Below are positions 1-9,280 of a stretch of 64,000 bases of DNA, in pieces. Positions within the stretch are counted from its first letter, which is position 1, and each line of letters opens with the position of its first letter. The translations under genes and the position numbers were made by a program. The notes beneath the pieces are model-generated. The model was given only the letters and a program-made list of their open reading frames with translations, was not told where the DNA came from and made no database searches. Origin of the DNA: Ureibacillus manganicus DSM 26584. GTDB lineage: Bacteria > Bacillota > Bacilli > Bacillales_A > Planococcaceae. The stretch lies in the NCBI RefSeq assembly GCF_000772945.1, contig NZ_JPVN01000001.1, positions 62,001 through 126,000 on the forward strand, given 5' to 3'.

Positions 1-1406
1 ACTAACGATAATAATTGTGGCTTTAGTTGAGCTGCTAAATGCTCAATTTCTGGCGATTTCTGATTTAATGCTGCTTCATAGTTAATACCTAAACTATTTA
101 GAACAGTTTTTATTGCTTGTTGAATCGTATTCCCATTAAAAGCTTCTTTCAGCTGAAGTTCTGCTTGCTGGTTTAGATTTTGTATTTGAGGTTGTGAAGA
201 TTCATTTACAACTCTTGCAATATTCGATAGAAATCCTGATTCTACTCTCATTTCATCTCTGCCTATAAGTGATAATAAATGGTCAATAGCACTTGCTCCA
301 TTTGAGTTTAGGTTAAACGGCTGATTATTAATATTTGATGAATATGCTTTTAGTAATATCTCGTTCATTTGTTTTGTAAATAGTGCAATGGTTTGTGAAT
401 TTTTAGGTAACAACTCAAATCGATCTGTTAGGGTCATCAATTCATTCTTCTGAAGTTGACTTAAATTAGGTTCATTTTGTGTCCATGTTTTAACCTGGTT
501 TAAAACATTAGATACATTACCTTCATTCATATTTTTCATAGTTTGAATTACATTGTTTGCAAGTTGAAGTGATTGAGGCTTAGTTTCATGCCTAAACTGA
601 TCAGAAAGTAGCTGCGTCCAGTTTGATAGTGTTGCCTGCTTTGGTAAGATGGTTGATTCTTTCAATAAATTTAATGCATGCAGCTTATTTCCAATGGGTT
701 CAGATTCGGTTACTAATAACTGAATTGCACGAGATATAATGACTGCACCTTTTACTTCATCAAGTGGCTTTGCTATTCTATTTAGTGTTTGTGTAATCTC
801 TGTTTTTGTATTGTCTGAAATAGATTTATCCATCAATAACGATTGAGCAAATAAATTTAATGAATCAGTCATACCGCTTGTTTTTGAGCCATGTAATATG
901 CCTAGAAACACTTCTTTGGTTAATGGCATTTTCAGTTCAATCATCTTTTGCAGAGCGAGAACTGCATCCTTTTTTGATAAATTGTCATTACCAGTTAACA
1001 AATTTTGAACTTGTAATAATTGTTCTTTTGAGATGGGTACTTGCTCTTTTAGAAAGTGAGATACTACTTGCTGCATATCTGCAGTTTTTGGGATTTTCAA
1101 CGAATCTAATAGCTCATTAACCTGTTGTTTCATTGTACTAGAAGCGTCCATTGGCCCCGTAACGACTTTCAACTCCGCTTGTGGCGAAACACTTGTTACT
1201 TGAAGAAAATGCGAATCTCCAGCTTTTAAGGGGGTTTCTAGCTTCGCTAGTAGCCTATGCCCTCCAACTTGAACTTCTGCAATTTGATCTGGGTAAAGTT
1301 TTTTTATCGTACCATGGAGAACTTGCCCTTGTTTTAACGTTATAGGCTGAGTTTTTGAAATATTTGCTTGTTGTATTTGAATTGGATTAAATGAAGTGAA
1401 ACTCAT
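1..1406 (-). CDS. ylqG: YlqG-like uncharacterised protein, 3' end beyond window
   Basis: The minus-strand frame is open from the start codon near 1406 (an adjacent ATG at 1409 is an alternative) to the window edge, giving about 468 residues with no stop. It begins MSFTSFNPIQIQQ. Residues about 25-65 have a small beta-rich stretch (VQVGGHRLLAKLETPLKAGD) of the kind seen in FliK-like hook-length proteins. The rest is Gln/Asn/Leu-rich and probably helical. It lies 11 bases after rnhB, where B. subtilis has ylqG, so the name rests mainly on position and size. Function is unknown; the FliK resemblance is a weak impression from composition. The C-terminus is not in the window. Confidence 0.7.
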   Translation of the reverse strand, partial: MSFTSFNPIQIQQANISKTQPITLKQGQVLHGTIKKLYPDQIAEVQVGGHRLLAKLETPLKAGDSHFLQVTSVSPQAELKVVTGPMDASSTMKQQVNELLDSLKIPKTADMQQVVSHFLKEQVPISKEQLLQVQNLLTGNDNLSKKDAVLALQKMIELKMPLTKEVFLGILHGSKTSGMTDSLNLFAQSLLMDKSISDNTKTEITQTLNRIAKPLDEVKGAVIISRAIQLLVTESEPIGNKLHALNLLKESTILPKQATLSNWTQLLSDQFRHETKPQSLQLANNVIQTMKNMNEGNVSNVLNQVKTWTQNEPNLSQLQKNELMTLTDRFELLPKNSQTIALFTKQMNEILLKAYSSNINNQPFNLNSNGASAIDHLLSLIGRDEMRVESGFLSNIARVVNESSQPQIQNLNQQAELQLKEAFNGNTIQQAIKTVLNSLGINYEAALNQKSPEIEHLAAQLKPQLLSL

Positions 1407-1417
1407 CATCTCACCCT

Positions 1418-2185
1418 TTACTTTAGTATCATAGATTTTATCGGCTCAAAGCTCTTGCGATGGTGAATAGTCGGTCCATATGTTGAAATCGCTTCTAAAT
1501 GTAGTTTTGTCCCATACCCTGCATGTTGGTCAAAACCGTAGTGTGGAAACTCTTTATGTAATTGTTCCATATATTCATCACGTGCATACTTCGCCAGAAT
1601 CGATGCTGATGCAATGGCTAAGCTCTTTGCATCCCCTTTTATAATTGAACTTTGAGGTGTGTCGATTTGAATTTCCATAGCATCTAAAATGACATAATGT
1701 GGTTTTATATGTAAATTTAATACACTTTGTTTCATTGACTGCTTCGTTGCTTCATAAATGTTTATTTCATCAATGGTCTCTACATCTTGAAAATGAATGG
1801 AGTAGGTTAATGCATGTTGTTTGATGGTTTCTGCAAAATTGGCTCTTTGCACTTTAGATAATTGTTTTGAATCATTAATTCCAATTAGTGCTTCACAGTC
1901 TTCTGGTAATATGACGGCTGCCGTTACTACCGGGCCAGCTAAAGGTCCACGTCCTGCTTCATCAACTCCTGCAATAAATGCTCCCTTAAATGGTTTGAAA
2001 GATGCGTCAAAATCAATTTTATTCTGATGTTCTTCTACTAGTTTTTGATGTTTTTCATATCGATTTTGCCAAGAGATCCATGCTTTTTGGACTCCAGCTC
2101 TTTCATCGTTTTGAATTTCTGACATCCATTCTTCAAATTCCCGCGCTTGTTGTAGCTCAATTGTTATTTCTTTTACTGTCTTCAT
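1418..2185 (-). CDS. rnhB: Ribonuclease HII
   Basis: Cleaves RNA of RNA/DNA hybrids and removes single ribonucleotides misincorporated in DNA. The 255-residue protein has the Firmicutes layout: an N-terminal extension of about 70 residues, then the catalytic fold starting at AGVDEAGRGPLAGPVV with the metal-binding D75 and E76. Further acidic residues are D168 in ILDAM and D185 in KGDAKS, followed by the ASILAKYARD helix. Length and motifs are normal. It sits before the ylqG-like gene, as in B. subtilis, but is separated from rbgA by two genes (SLH protein and UvrA-like) and a dispersed repeat that are not part of the ancestral order. Confidence 0.95.
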   Translation of the reverse strand: MKTVKEITIELQQAREFEEWMSEIQNDERAGVQKAWISWQNRYEKHQKLVEEHQNKIDFDASFKPFKGAFIAGVDEAGRGPLAGPVVTAAVILPEDCEALIGINDSKQLSKVQRANFAETIKQHALTYSIHFQDVETIDEINIYEATKQSMKQSVLNLHIKPHYVILDAMEIQIDTPQSSIIKGDAKSLAIASASILAKYARDEYMEQLHKEFPHYGFDQHAGYGTKLHLEAISTYGPTIHHRKSFEPIKSMILK

Positions 2186-2303
2186 GAATATGCACTTCCT
2201 TTACTTCTTACACTTTATATCGTCAACTTTAGATGAAAACTACATAAAAATTGATAGATTTCTTCATAATAGAATAATACTTGTGTCTAAGATGAAAAAA
2301 CAG

Positions 2304-2567
2304 GCTGGGACATAAGTGAAAAGGTACAATCTCATTCAATGAACTGCCCTTTTTGATATAGCGACGTTCGTTTCCGATGCATGCTTCGCTTTCCGCAGGG
2401 AAGCCATGAGCCTCCGGGAGCTAAAGCTCTCCGGGGTCTCATGACTGCTTCTACGTCCTGCAGGAGTCTTCGCATGCCTCTCCAACGAACGACTTTCTAA
2501 TATGGCGTTAGCAGATTTTTATTATACGTAATACTAACTTTGGTTGAAAGTTATCTTTTGTCCCAGC
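2304..2567. repeat. Dispersed palindromic element, copy 1 (about 264 bp)
   Basis: Fills most of the 391-bp gap between the SLH gene and rnhB. It starts GCTGGGACATAAG and ends CTTTTGTCCCAGC, so its tips are an imperfect inverted repeat. The core has nested inverted repeats: CGTTCGTT near the left against AACGAACG near the right, and CATGAGCCTCCGG against CCGGGGTCTCATG around a GGAGCTAAAGCTC centre. It shares long identical stretches with copies at 27402 and 61729. The short stem near the left tip is degraded in this copy. No credible coding sequence. Confidence 0.85.
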
Positions 2568-2578
2568 AAGTTAGTTTT

Positions 2579-4096
2579 TTATTTTAATAACTCGCTTAAA
2601 ATGTTTTGGTACTCTGATTTTTTTAGTTCGTTTTTAACATTTAGTAATGAGGAGTCAATAGATAGGCCTTTTCCACTTCCATTAATGATCAAATATGGAT
2701 CCCTGAATTCCGCATCTATCCCCATATTGCTTAAATCTTGTAAAATTTCATTTACTCTTTTCGGATGTAAATCTTCAATCAATGTCTTGTAATTTGTATA
2801 AACATTTTTGAACACTGTTTTAAAGCGATTATCTGACATGACATAGTTATATACATCAGGCTCATTTGTTTTAGCATACTTTAAATAGTTTAATATGAAA
2901 TAAGTAAACTCGTAATATGCAGTTCCGTCAAGGGATGTATAGTAATCTAGCCAATTTGAGCGGTTGAATGGTAATGTTTTCAAATAATCATAGGACTGAT
3001 AAGCAGCATGATCACCAATATAATAAGCCTCATATTCTACTAAGATTCCATATGCACCATTTTGTATCGAAGCCATATTACGGTTAGCTTCTGGAGAAAT
3101 ATAAGTTTCAAATCTAAATGTTTGTAAATTCTTCGGTATCGTTTTTCCCATGAGTGAAGATGGGTATATTCTTTCTTTTAGATGACTTAATGCGTATTTT
3201 TGATTGTTCACTCTATGATTAAAATTATAGTAATAGCTTCCGTCTTTATATGTAAATAAATCTTTTAATTGATAGGAATGTATTATTTCGTGAACGGCCA
3301 TATTGATCGTTCCAAAAAGATTTTCCTCTTGTTCCCAAACGGCGATTAATTGTTCAACAGTTTTTCCCTCATTTTGTGAAACAGAATCTAATATTTCGTA
3401 AATTTGAGGGCTGTAATTTTGAATAACAAAATCCGCTTCACTAGGGATCGATGAAAAAGAGTCATCGATGTCAATGTATTGTTCACGAAAACGTTCATCT
3501 TCAGCTCTTGCTAACATTAATGCAAATTCAGATCTTGTAATATTTTTTAGTGGACCATATTGCGTACTAGAAATACCACTAGTTATTTTATTTGAAATGA
3601 TTGTTTGAATGTAATCGTAACTCCAAGCATTTACAGATACATCTTTAAAAACTGGACCACCTAGATTTTCAAAATCATAAGCTTCTACTAAAATGACAGC
3701 CATTTCCTGTCGTGTTAGTTCACCATTTGGATTGAATTTACCTCCGGGATACCCATTTATATAACCAGCATTCACAGCTGCTATTACATAATTATAGTAA
3801 TAACTATTAGGATTAATATCGCTAAAAGGGTTTTCACTACTAATATTCTTTGTGTCTAATCCCTTTGCTAGTGCGATCATGATTGCTGCATCTCTACGCT
3901 TAATCGAATCCTTGACACCAAAATCGCCATTTGGTAGACCTTTTACAATGTCATTTTCATATAAATAATCAATTGCATCTTCTGCCCAATGTCCCTTTGC
4001 ATCAGGGAAAATTGATTGTGCACTTGTTTGTTCATATGTTAAAGGGAACGAAAATACGATTAATACAAAAAATATTACGATAAATTTTTTAAACAA
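2579..4096 (-). CDS. SLH-domain surface protein with HExxH motif
   Basis: Predicted exported cell-wall protein of 505 residues. Residues 1-28 form a signal peptide (lysines, hydrophobic core, cleavage near AQS). Three S-layer homology repeats follow at about 30-75 (FPDAKGHWAED), 91-140 (FSDINPNSYYYNY, TRQEMAVILVEAY) and 150-200 (FKDVSVNAWSYDY, TRSEFALMLARAE); these normally bind pyruvylated secondary wall polymer. Residues 205-505 hold HEIIH (269-273), a zinc-metallopeptidase signature, with Glu-rich EYEAYY at 354-359 as a possible third-ligand region. The peptidase role is inferred from the motif only. A GGAGGAG ribosome site precedes the ATG. It is an insertion relative to the B. subtilis order, between two other accessory features. 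Confidence 0.85.
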   Translation of the reverse strand: MFKKFIVIFFVLIVFSFPLTYEQTSAQSIFPDAKGHWAEDAIDYLYENDIVKGLPNGDFGVKDSIKRRDAAIMIALAKGLDTKNISSENPFSDINPNSYYYNYVIAAVNAGYINGYPGGKFNPNGELTRQEMAVILVEAYDFENLGGPVFKDVSVNAWSYDYIQTIISNKITSGISSTQYGPLKNITRSEFALMLARAEDERFREQYIDIDDSFSSIPSEADFVIQNYSPQIYEILDSVSQNEGKTVEQLIAVWEQEENLFGTINMAVHEIIHSYQLKDLFTYKDGSYYYNFNHRVNNQKYALSHLKERIYPSSLMGKTIPKNLQTFRFETYISPEANRNMASIQNGAYGILVEYEAYYIGDHAAYQSYDYLKTLPFNRSNWLDYYTSLDGTAYYEFTYFILNYLKYAKTNEPDVYNYVMSDNRFKTVFKNVYTNYKTLIEDLHPKRVNEILQDLSNMGIDAEFRDPYLIINGSGKGLSIDSSLLNVKNELKKSEYQNILSELLK

Positions 4097-4244
4097 AGGT
4101 ACTCCTCCAAATCTAATTAACTCTACCTTTTATAATAACAATAATTTAATTTATATGTATGAATCTTTTATGTTTAAATTTGAAAAGTATTCTTTCAAAA
4201 ATACAGTTAATGAAATAGATTACTATATTGTCATAAAAAAATAA

Positions 4245-4290
4245 AAACTAAAGGAGATCTATTCAGAAGTGAATAAAAATCCTTTAGTTT
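4245..4290 (-). terminator. Terminator of the UvrA-like gene
   Basis: An 11-bp perfect stem (AAACTAAAGGA / TCCTTTAGTTT) lies just after the UvrA-like stop codon. Read on the minus strand it is followed by a run of T residues, the classic intrinsic terminator form. Confidence 0.85.
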
Positions 4291-4310
4291 CAAATGAAAT
4301 TCAATAACTG

Positions 4311-7300
4311 TTACTTTCCTTCTAGGCATTCATAAACTGCCATCATATCTTGTTTGTTCAATTCACGAATACGATTAAAAATTAGTATTCTAGAAACTTC
4401 TTCTGTTATTAGGCTTCCATCAACAATGTCACTCACCGTACCAGTAAGCCACGTTTTTACTTCGATTCCTTCAACAAGTTCGTTTTGACCTTCATCATTT
4501 ATTCCCGTTTCATCACAACTAACACATGGATGGGTTAATTTATAGACACCATCATGGAGATTATCTTCTGAAATAACTTTCTTTCCTTTACAGAATGGAC
4601 ACGGATGGCTTTTTCTTATTTTATTGATTGTAGTCACTAACTTTTTATAACCAAAGGCTTCATACACATACGTTAGTTTTTTGTATTTACTATTTGTGAA
4701 GTATTTGTCAATGATCGTATCCCTTGTTTCATTAATGTTTGGGAAGTCAGAAATAGTCACTACATTGTTTTTACTAATGGATTCAATATTGTCCTTAATT
4801 TTATCCCAAAATGGATTTACGTTTTGTAAGACAATTTCATAGCCTTTAAAACTTGCTTGCTCTAATTCAAACATTTTAAGTGCAACTTGAGTGTCTCTAG
4901 GCAGTAAAGATACATCTTCCGTTAAGACCATATCACCCCCTACTACCGATTTCAGTTTTATTAGTGCAGGTACATCCCCTACGACTTTTAATACTTCGTC
5001 AATTGGCTTATTAATGACTTCACGAATATCGATTTCATTAAAGTAAAGTGGTTTACGGTGATTTAATACTGTACCTTTACAAATCGGACATTCGATCATC
5101 TCTTTAGAAGCTTTCATTTGCTCTTTAATTTCCGATTTTGAAATGACCATATACATCCCAAGAATCGTATTAAAACCTACCCAAGTTCTACGTGCTTTAC
5201 TATTTTTGTCATAAAATGAATTTTCAAAATAGCCATACCAGAAGATATGTTTTTCTTCATCTGACATTTCGTTGTAGCTTTTCGTAAGGTCAAACCCGAG
5301 TTCATTTTTAATTTCTTCAAATATAAACTCTAATTTAGAGTACTGATAAAATTTTAATACTTCCATTACGTCTTGATAGAATAGTCCATCCCAAAATGGA
5401 ACAGTTTTATCTTGAATGACTAGATTTTTATCAAACACTTCAACTTTAAGACGTCCCGAGCAAGATGGACAATGATTGTCCGAAGAAAAGAAATCAAAGC
5501 TTCTTGTATCCTTGTTCGTTGGATGTGCAGCAATTATATGATTAATGACCCCACCCATTTCATATAGAAAACTGAATTGACTATATAAATGCCTTTCTAG
5601 GTCAATCGCAATTACCGGCGCGATTTTGTTGGAATCATATTCGCCGTAAATCAAACGTGCCATGGATGATAGGCTTTTTAAAATTCCACCTTTGTATACT
5701 TGTTCAGCTTTTTTAAAGTAGTCAATTTGGTTTTCCTTTAAGAAGGAAACGCCATTTTGTAATTTCAACTTTGATGAAATCGTTGATGGTTGAATAATTT
5801 GTTCTTTATTTTTCATTTCAAAATATTGTCGATGACTAACTATTTCTAGATTTGTAACAGGCTCCTCTTGTCTTTTGCCAAAATCAACGATGTAATCCGA
5901 GCTTTCCATCATATAGTCGTTATGTTCAATCATGATGATAGATACGGATTCATCTTGAAGAATACCTCGAATACTATCAATAAATTGATTTAATATATTT
6001 TGCGATAACCCTTTTGATGGTTCGTCAAATATGAACAGTGTATGTGGATTTTTAGAATTCACAAACAGTTCTGATACTAAATGCACACATTGGAATTCAC
6101 CAGTCGAAAGTGTTTGTGTTTTGCGATTTAATGTTAAATATCCTAGCCCCAGTTTAATTAATAAACTTAAACGTTTATGTGCGATATCTTCGTTTGGAAG
6201 TTCATCAATAATATCCTCAATAGAACGATCGAAAATATCTTCCACCGTTTCACTATATTTTGTCATTTTCTTTTTAATATCTAGAAACGTAGCGACAGTT
6301 GATCGACTTGTAATTGATTGATTTCTATCTTGTCCAACCATGACAAGCTTATCTTTTTTATATAGTTTCGGAAAATCTTTCGCAATACATTCGTTTACTA
6401 GTGTTGATTTACCACTACCAGACTCACCTGTAATCGTAACAAGTCGATTTTTTGGTAATTTTAACTCATCGATTTCAATATTACGGCTAGATAAATTAGT
6501 AAACTGATAGTAATCTTTTGGTTCTTGTTCGTTTATTTCTAAGTACACTGGTTTAGGACGTGGTGATTCATCTACGATTTCCCCACCATATTTACCACTA
6601 CCTGGTCCAAAGAAAACCTTGAATTCTGTTGTATTAAGAACTGTGTCCGAATGGTCAATTAGCCAAACTTGGTTTTTAAATCCTAATAATCTAATCTGTT
6701 CTAAAATTTTTAGTAATGTAACTTTGTCAATCCCTACAGATATTTCATCAATAATAATGACTGTATTTTCACTTACAGACATGAATTCAGCCAAGTATAG
6801 TCTAGTTAATTCCCCACCAGACAATGTCCCCATAATTCGATCTAAAGATAAATAACCAATGTTCATATTGATAATATTTTGAAGAATATGTTGTTTTTGT
6901 TCGCTAATAGCTAATTGTTCAGATTGTGATAGTATTTTTTCAACACTTAAATTATTTATGTCAGCGATGTTATGCGGCTTATTAAATAATTCGATTGTGT
7001 ATTGAAGTGTTTCATCATTATAACGTCTGCCACTACATTTCTGACATTCAATGTTATTATTTGTACCTCGTCCTTTACACTTAGGGCACCAGCCTAATTC
7101 ATTGTTAAATGAAAATACTTCTGGAGAAAGGTTGTGTTTTTCTGCGATTTTTTGTCGGACTTCTGTTAATACGCCAGTATGCGTCCCGATTGTTGAACGG
7201 GGATTGGAAGATATAGAAGATTTTCCGAGGAAAAGAACTAAAGGCATATCTTCCATATGTATGGCACTGAAATTTGTTTCCATAATATTTGGAAATAAAT

Positions 7301-7478
7301 ATTGATATTCTGCTTTTGGCAATAAGGACACGAGTCGTTTTTTTGATTCTTCACCAATTGTTTGGCAAAAAGTTGTTTTTCCTGAACCAGATAAACCTGC
7401 AATTCCTAACGATCGATCAGTTGGAAGAACCGCATCTAATTTGTTAATATTGTTCGCTATTAATTGATTGATTTTCAA
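4311..7478 (-). CDS. Divergent UvrA-like ABC ATPase with Cys-rich C-terminal half
   Basis: A 1055-residue UvrA-family protein. Module 1: Walker A GLSGSGKTT (28-36), paired CxxC zinc finger (CPKCKGRG at 131, CQKC at 145), signature LSGGE (219), Walker B IIIDE (241). Module 2: Walker A GESGSGKST (351), altered signature LSTGE (457), Walker B FIFDEPSKGL (482). Only about 95 residues separate Walker A from the first zinc finger, so the UvrB-binding insertion of true UvrA is missing. Residues 550-1055 have no P-loop but carry CPSC (670), CPIC (797), CPFC (960) and CVSC (985); the segment after CPICKG resembles UvrA signature domain II. Start is TTG after AAAGGAGAG. Probably not the repair UvrA; function unknown, a UvrA2-type resistance or DNA-binding role being possible. 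Confidence 0.85.
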   Translation of the reverse strand: MKINQLIANNINKLDAVLPTDRSLGIAGLSGSGKTTFCQTIGEESKKRLVSLLPKAEYQYLFPNIMETNFSAIHMEDMPLVLFLGKSSISSNPRSTIGTHTGVLTEVRQKIAEKHNLSPEVFSFNNELGWCPKCKGRGTNNNIECQKCSGRRYNDETLQYTIELFNKPHNIADINNLSVEKILSQSEQLAISEQKQHILQNIINMNIGYLSLDRIMGTLSGGELTRLYLAEFMSVSENTVIIIDEISVGIDKVTLLKILEQIRLLGFKNQVWLIDHSDTVLNTTEFKVFFGPGSGKYGGEIVDESPRPKPVYLEINEQEPKDYYQFTNLSSRNIEIDELKLPKNRLVTITGESGSGKSTLVNECIAKDFPKLYKKDKLVMVGQDRNQSITSRSTVATFLDIKKKMTKYSETVEDIFDRSIEDIIDELPNEDIAHKRLSLLIKLGLGYLTLNRKTQTLSTGEFQCVHLVSELFVNSKNPHTLFIFDEPSKGLSQNILNQFIDSIRGILQDESVSIIMIEHNDYMMESSDYIVDFGKRQEEPVTNLEIVSHRQYFEMKNKEQIIQPSTISSKLKLQNGVSFLKENQIDYFKKAEQVYKGGILKSLSSMARLIYGEYDSNKIAPVIAIDLERHLYSQFSFLYEMGGVINHIIAAHPTNKDTRSFDFFSSDNHCPSCSGRLKVEVFDKNLVIQDKTVPFWDGLFYQDVMEVLKFYQYSKLEFIFEEIKNELGFDLTKSYNEMSDEEKHIFWYGYFENSFYDKNSKARRTWVGFNTILGMYMVISKSEIKEQMKASKEMIECPICKGTVLNHRKPLYFNEIDIREVINKPIDEVLKVVGDVPALIKLKSVVGGDMVLTEDVSLLPRDTQVALKMFELEQASFKGYEIVLQNVNPFWDKIKDNIESISKNNVVTISDFPNINETRDTIIDKYFTNSKYKKLTYVYEAFGYKKLVTTINKIRKSHPCPFCKGKKVISEDNLHDGVYKLTHPCVSCDETGINDEGQNELVEGIEVKTWLTGTVSDIVDGSLITEEVSRILIFNRIRELNKQDMMAVYECLEGK

Positions 7479-7527
7479 TGTTATACTCTCCTTTCTATTT
7501 TTAGAATTCTCTGTGTACTAAAGTGAA

Positions 7528-7567
7528 AGAAGCTGTCTAGAAAGTAATACTTTCAATTACAGCTTCT
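7528..7567 (-). terminator. Probable terminator of rbgA
   Basis: A 9-bp perfect stem (AGAAGCTGT / ACAGCTTCT) lies between the rbgA stop and the UvrA-like start. On the minus strand it is followed by TTTCACTTT, a moderate T tail, so it probably ends rbgA transcription before the accessory UvrA-like gene. Confidence 0.6.
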
Positions 7568-7643
7568 TGTTTTATAGAAACGTTAGCTTATTGTGAAATA
7601 GCCCAACAAACTACTCGAATCGTTTGGATTTGTTTCTCTTAAA

Positions 7644-8522
7644 TCATTTCTCTTGTATAGTTTCTTTCTCAAGTTGTTCATCCACTAAATCGAATGATAA
7701 TTTTCCAAAGTGTTGGTCACGAACGTCACGAATAATTAATTCGGCCACTTTATCGTATTCAATTTCTCCACCTTGTCCAAAAACGCGTCGCAATTTCCCT
7801 ATATGGTCGAATGTTTCTACTAAGTCTTCAGAAACACTTGTAATGCCGAAACGTTCTTCCAGTCGATTTGGATAATGGATGGATAAAAATTTTAATCCAT
7901 ATACAGCGATGTCCTCCATATTGGTTACAGCGTCTTTAATGGCACCTGTTATTGCTAATTTTAGTCCAACTTCTTGGTCCTCAAATTTTGGCCAAAGAAT
8001 TCCCGGTGTATCTAATAGTTCAATTTCATTGCCTACTTTAATCCATTGTTGCGCTTTTGTTACTCCTGGCATATTCCCTGTTTTTGCAATATTTTTCTTC
8101 GCTAAACGATTGATTAATGTGGATTTACCTACGTTTGGTATCCCAACTATCATTGCTCGAATTGCTCTTGGTTTCATACCACGGGATTTCATCCGTTCCC
8201 ATTTCTCAGCTAAAATTTCTTTTGCAGCCTTTGTTACACTTTGCAGTCCTTTACCTTCAAATGAATTAATGGCAACAGCAGTTTGTCCTTTGTCCGCAAA
8301 ATATTGCACCCACTTGCGAGTTTCTGATTCGTCTGCCATATCTGCTTTATTTAAAATTAATAATCGTGGTTTTTGGTGGATTACTTCATCGATCATTGGG
8401 TTTCGTGATGATATTGGTAAACGGGCATCGATTAATTCAAATATAATATCAACTAGCTTTAAATTTTCTTGTACTTGTCTTCTGGCTTTTGCCATATGCC
8501 CTGGAAACCATTGAATTGTCAT
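7644..8522 (-). CDS. rbgA: Ribosome biogenesis GTPase RbgA (YlqF)
   Basis: Circularly permuted GTPase needed for late assembly of the 50S subunit. The G motifs are in the permuted order: G4 NKAD at 58-61, G1 GIPNVGKST at 127-135 and G3 DTPG at 171-174, followed by a C-terminal RNA-binding region. The N-terminus [16 protein letters not shown] is the family signature. At 292 residues it has normal length. It follows lepB after a terminator, in the usual rplS-lepB-rbgA order. Confidence 0.95.
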   Translation of the reverse strand: MTIQWFPGHMAKARRQVQENLKLVDIIFELIDARLPISSRNPMIDEVIHQKPRLLILNKADMADESETRKWVQYFADKGQTAVAINSFEGKGLQSVTKAAKEILAEKWERMKSRGMKPRAIRAMIVGIPNVGKSTLINRLAKKNIAKTGNMPGVTKAQQWIKVGNEIELLDTPGILWPKFEDQEVGLKLAITGAIKDAVTNMEDIAVYGLKFLSIHYPNRLEERFGITSVSEDLVETFDHIGKLRRVFGQGGEIEYDKVAELIIRDVRDQHFGKLSFDLVDEQLEKETIQEK

Positions 8523-8555
8523 AGTTGTTACCTCCTAAGCTAAATCAAAAAAATA

Positions 8556-8581
8556 AAAGGAGATTGCCATGAACCTCCTTT
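8556..8581 (-). terminator. Terminator of lepB
   Basis: A 7-bp stem (AAAGGAG / CTCCTTT) followed on the minus strand by a TTATTTTTTTG tail, between lepB and rbgA. The stem is short, so read-through into rbgA is likely. Confidence 0.65.
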
Positions 8582-8596
8582 AAAAGTGTTTTCAAG

Positions 8597-9205
8597 CTAT
8601 TCTACAAATCGTATTTCATTGATCGGCCAAAAGATTAGATTTGTACTACCGATGATTTCGTCAATATTGACAAGCCCAATATGACGGCTATCTTTACTTC
8701 CTCTACGATTATCACCCATAACAAAAACATAACCTTCTGGAATGACTTCTACATTCGGGTCAACATTTGGAATATCCTGTAGTGTAAAATCTTGTGTTAA
8801 ATCACCTTTTGGTAATTGAGACTTATATTCGTCTAAATAAGGTTCTTCAATAGGTTCGCCATTAATATATAGTTGGTCATTTCTATACTCAATATGCTCA
8901 CCTGGTAAACCAATTACACGTTTTATATAATCTTTTCCCTCTGGTGCATGAAATACGACAATATCAAAACGATTTGGTTCTCCAATCATGTAACCAAATT
9001 TGTTTACAATCATTCGATCTCCATTTTCTAAGGTTGGCATCATAGAATCTCCATCTACTACTATTGGAGTAAATAAAAAATATCGTATGACTACAGCAAT
9101 TAAAAATGCGATGATGAGCGCTTTTGTCCATTCCCAAAGTTCATTTTTCTTTTTTTCATTTTTCTCTGGTTGTTTTTCATATTGTTCTTCTTTTATATTT
9201 TCCAC
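8597..9205 (-). CDS. lepB: Type I signal peptidase
   Basis: Membrane serine protease that removes signal peptides from exported proteins. The 202-residue protein has a charged cytoplasmic N-terminus, one membrane helix at about 28-46, then the catalytic Ser54 in GDSMMPTL and Lys95 in YIKRVIGLPG, with the conserved GDNRRGSKDSR box near the C-terminus. One transmembrane segment is typical of the Gram-positive SipS/SipT class. The start is GTG, preceded by a G-rich ribosome site. A possible promoter, TTGTAA with 18 bases to TAAAAT, lies upstream, after the rplS terminators. Confidence 0.95.
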   Translation of the reverse strand: MENIKEEQYEKQPEKNEKKKNELWEWTKALIIAFLIAVVIRYFLFTPIVVDGDSMMPTLENGDRMIVNKFGYMIGEPNRFDIVVFHAPEGKDYIKRVIGLPGEHIEYRNDQLYINGEPIEEPYLDEYKSQLPKGDLTQDFTLQDIPNVDPNVEVIPEGYVFVMGDNRRGSKDSRHIGLVNIDEIIGSTNLIFWPINEIRFVE

Positions 9206-9280
9206 GGAGATGTCCCCCCATCTATCATCATTTTATTGCAATGTAGATATAAATTACAAGTGTTTGAAAGAAAAACATAA

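Noticed and set aside
7879-8514. 211-codon plus-strand frame opposite rbgA
   Set aside because: Shadow of rbgA: the minus frame carries all GTPase motifs and the plus frame has no recognisable domain or ribosome site.
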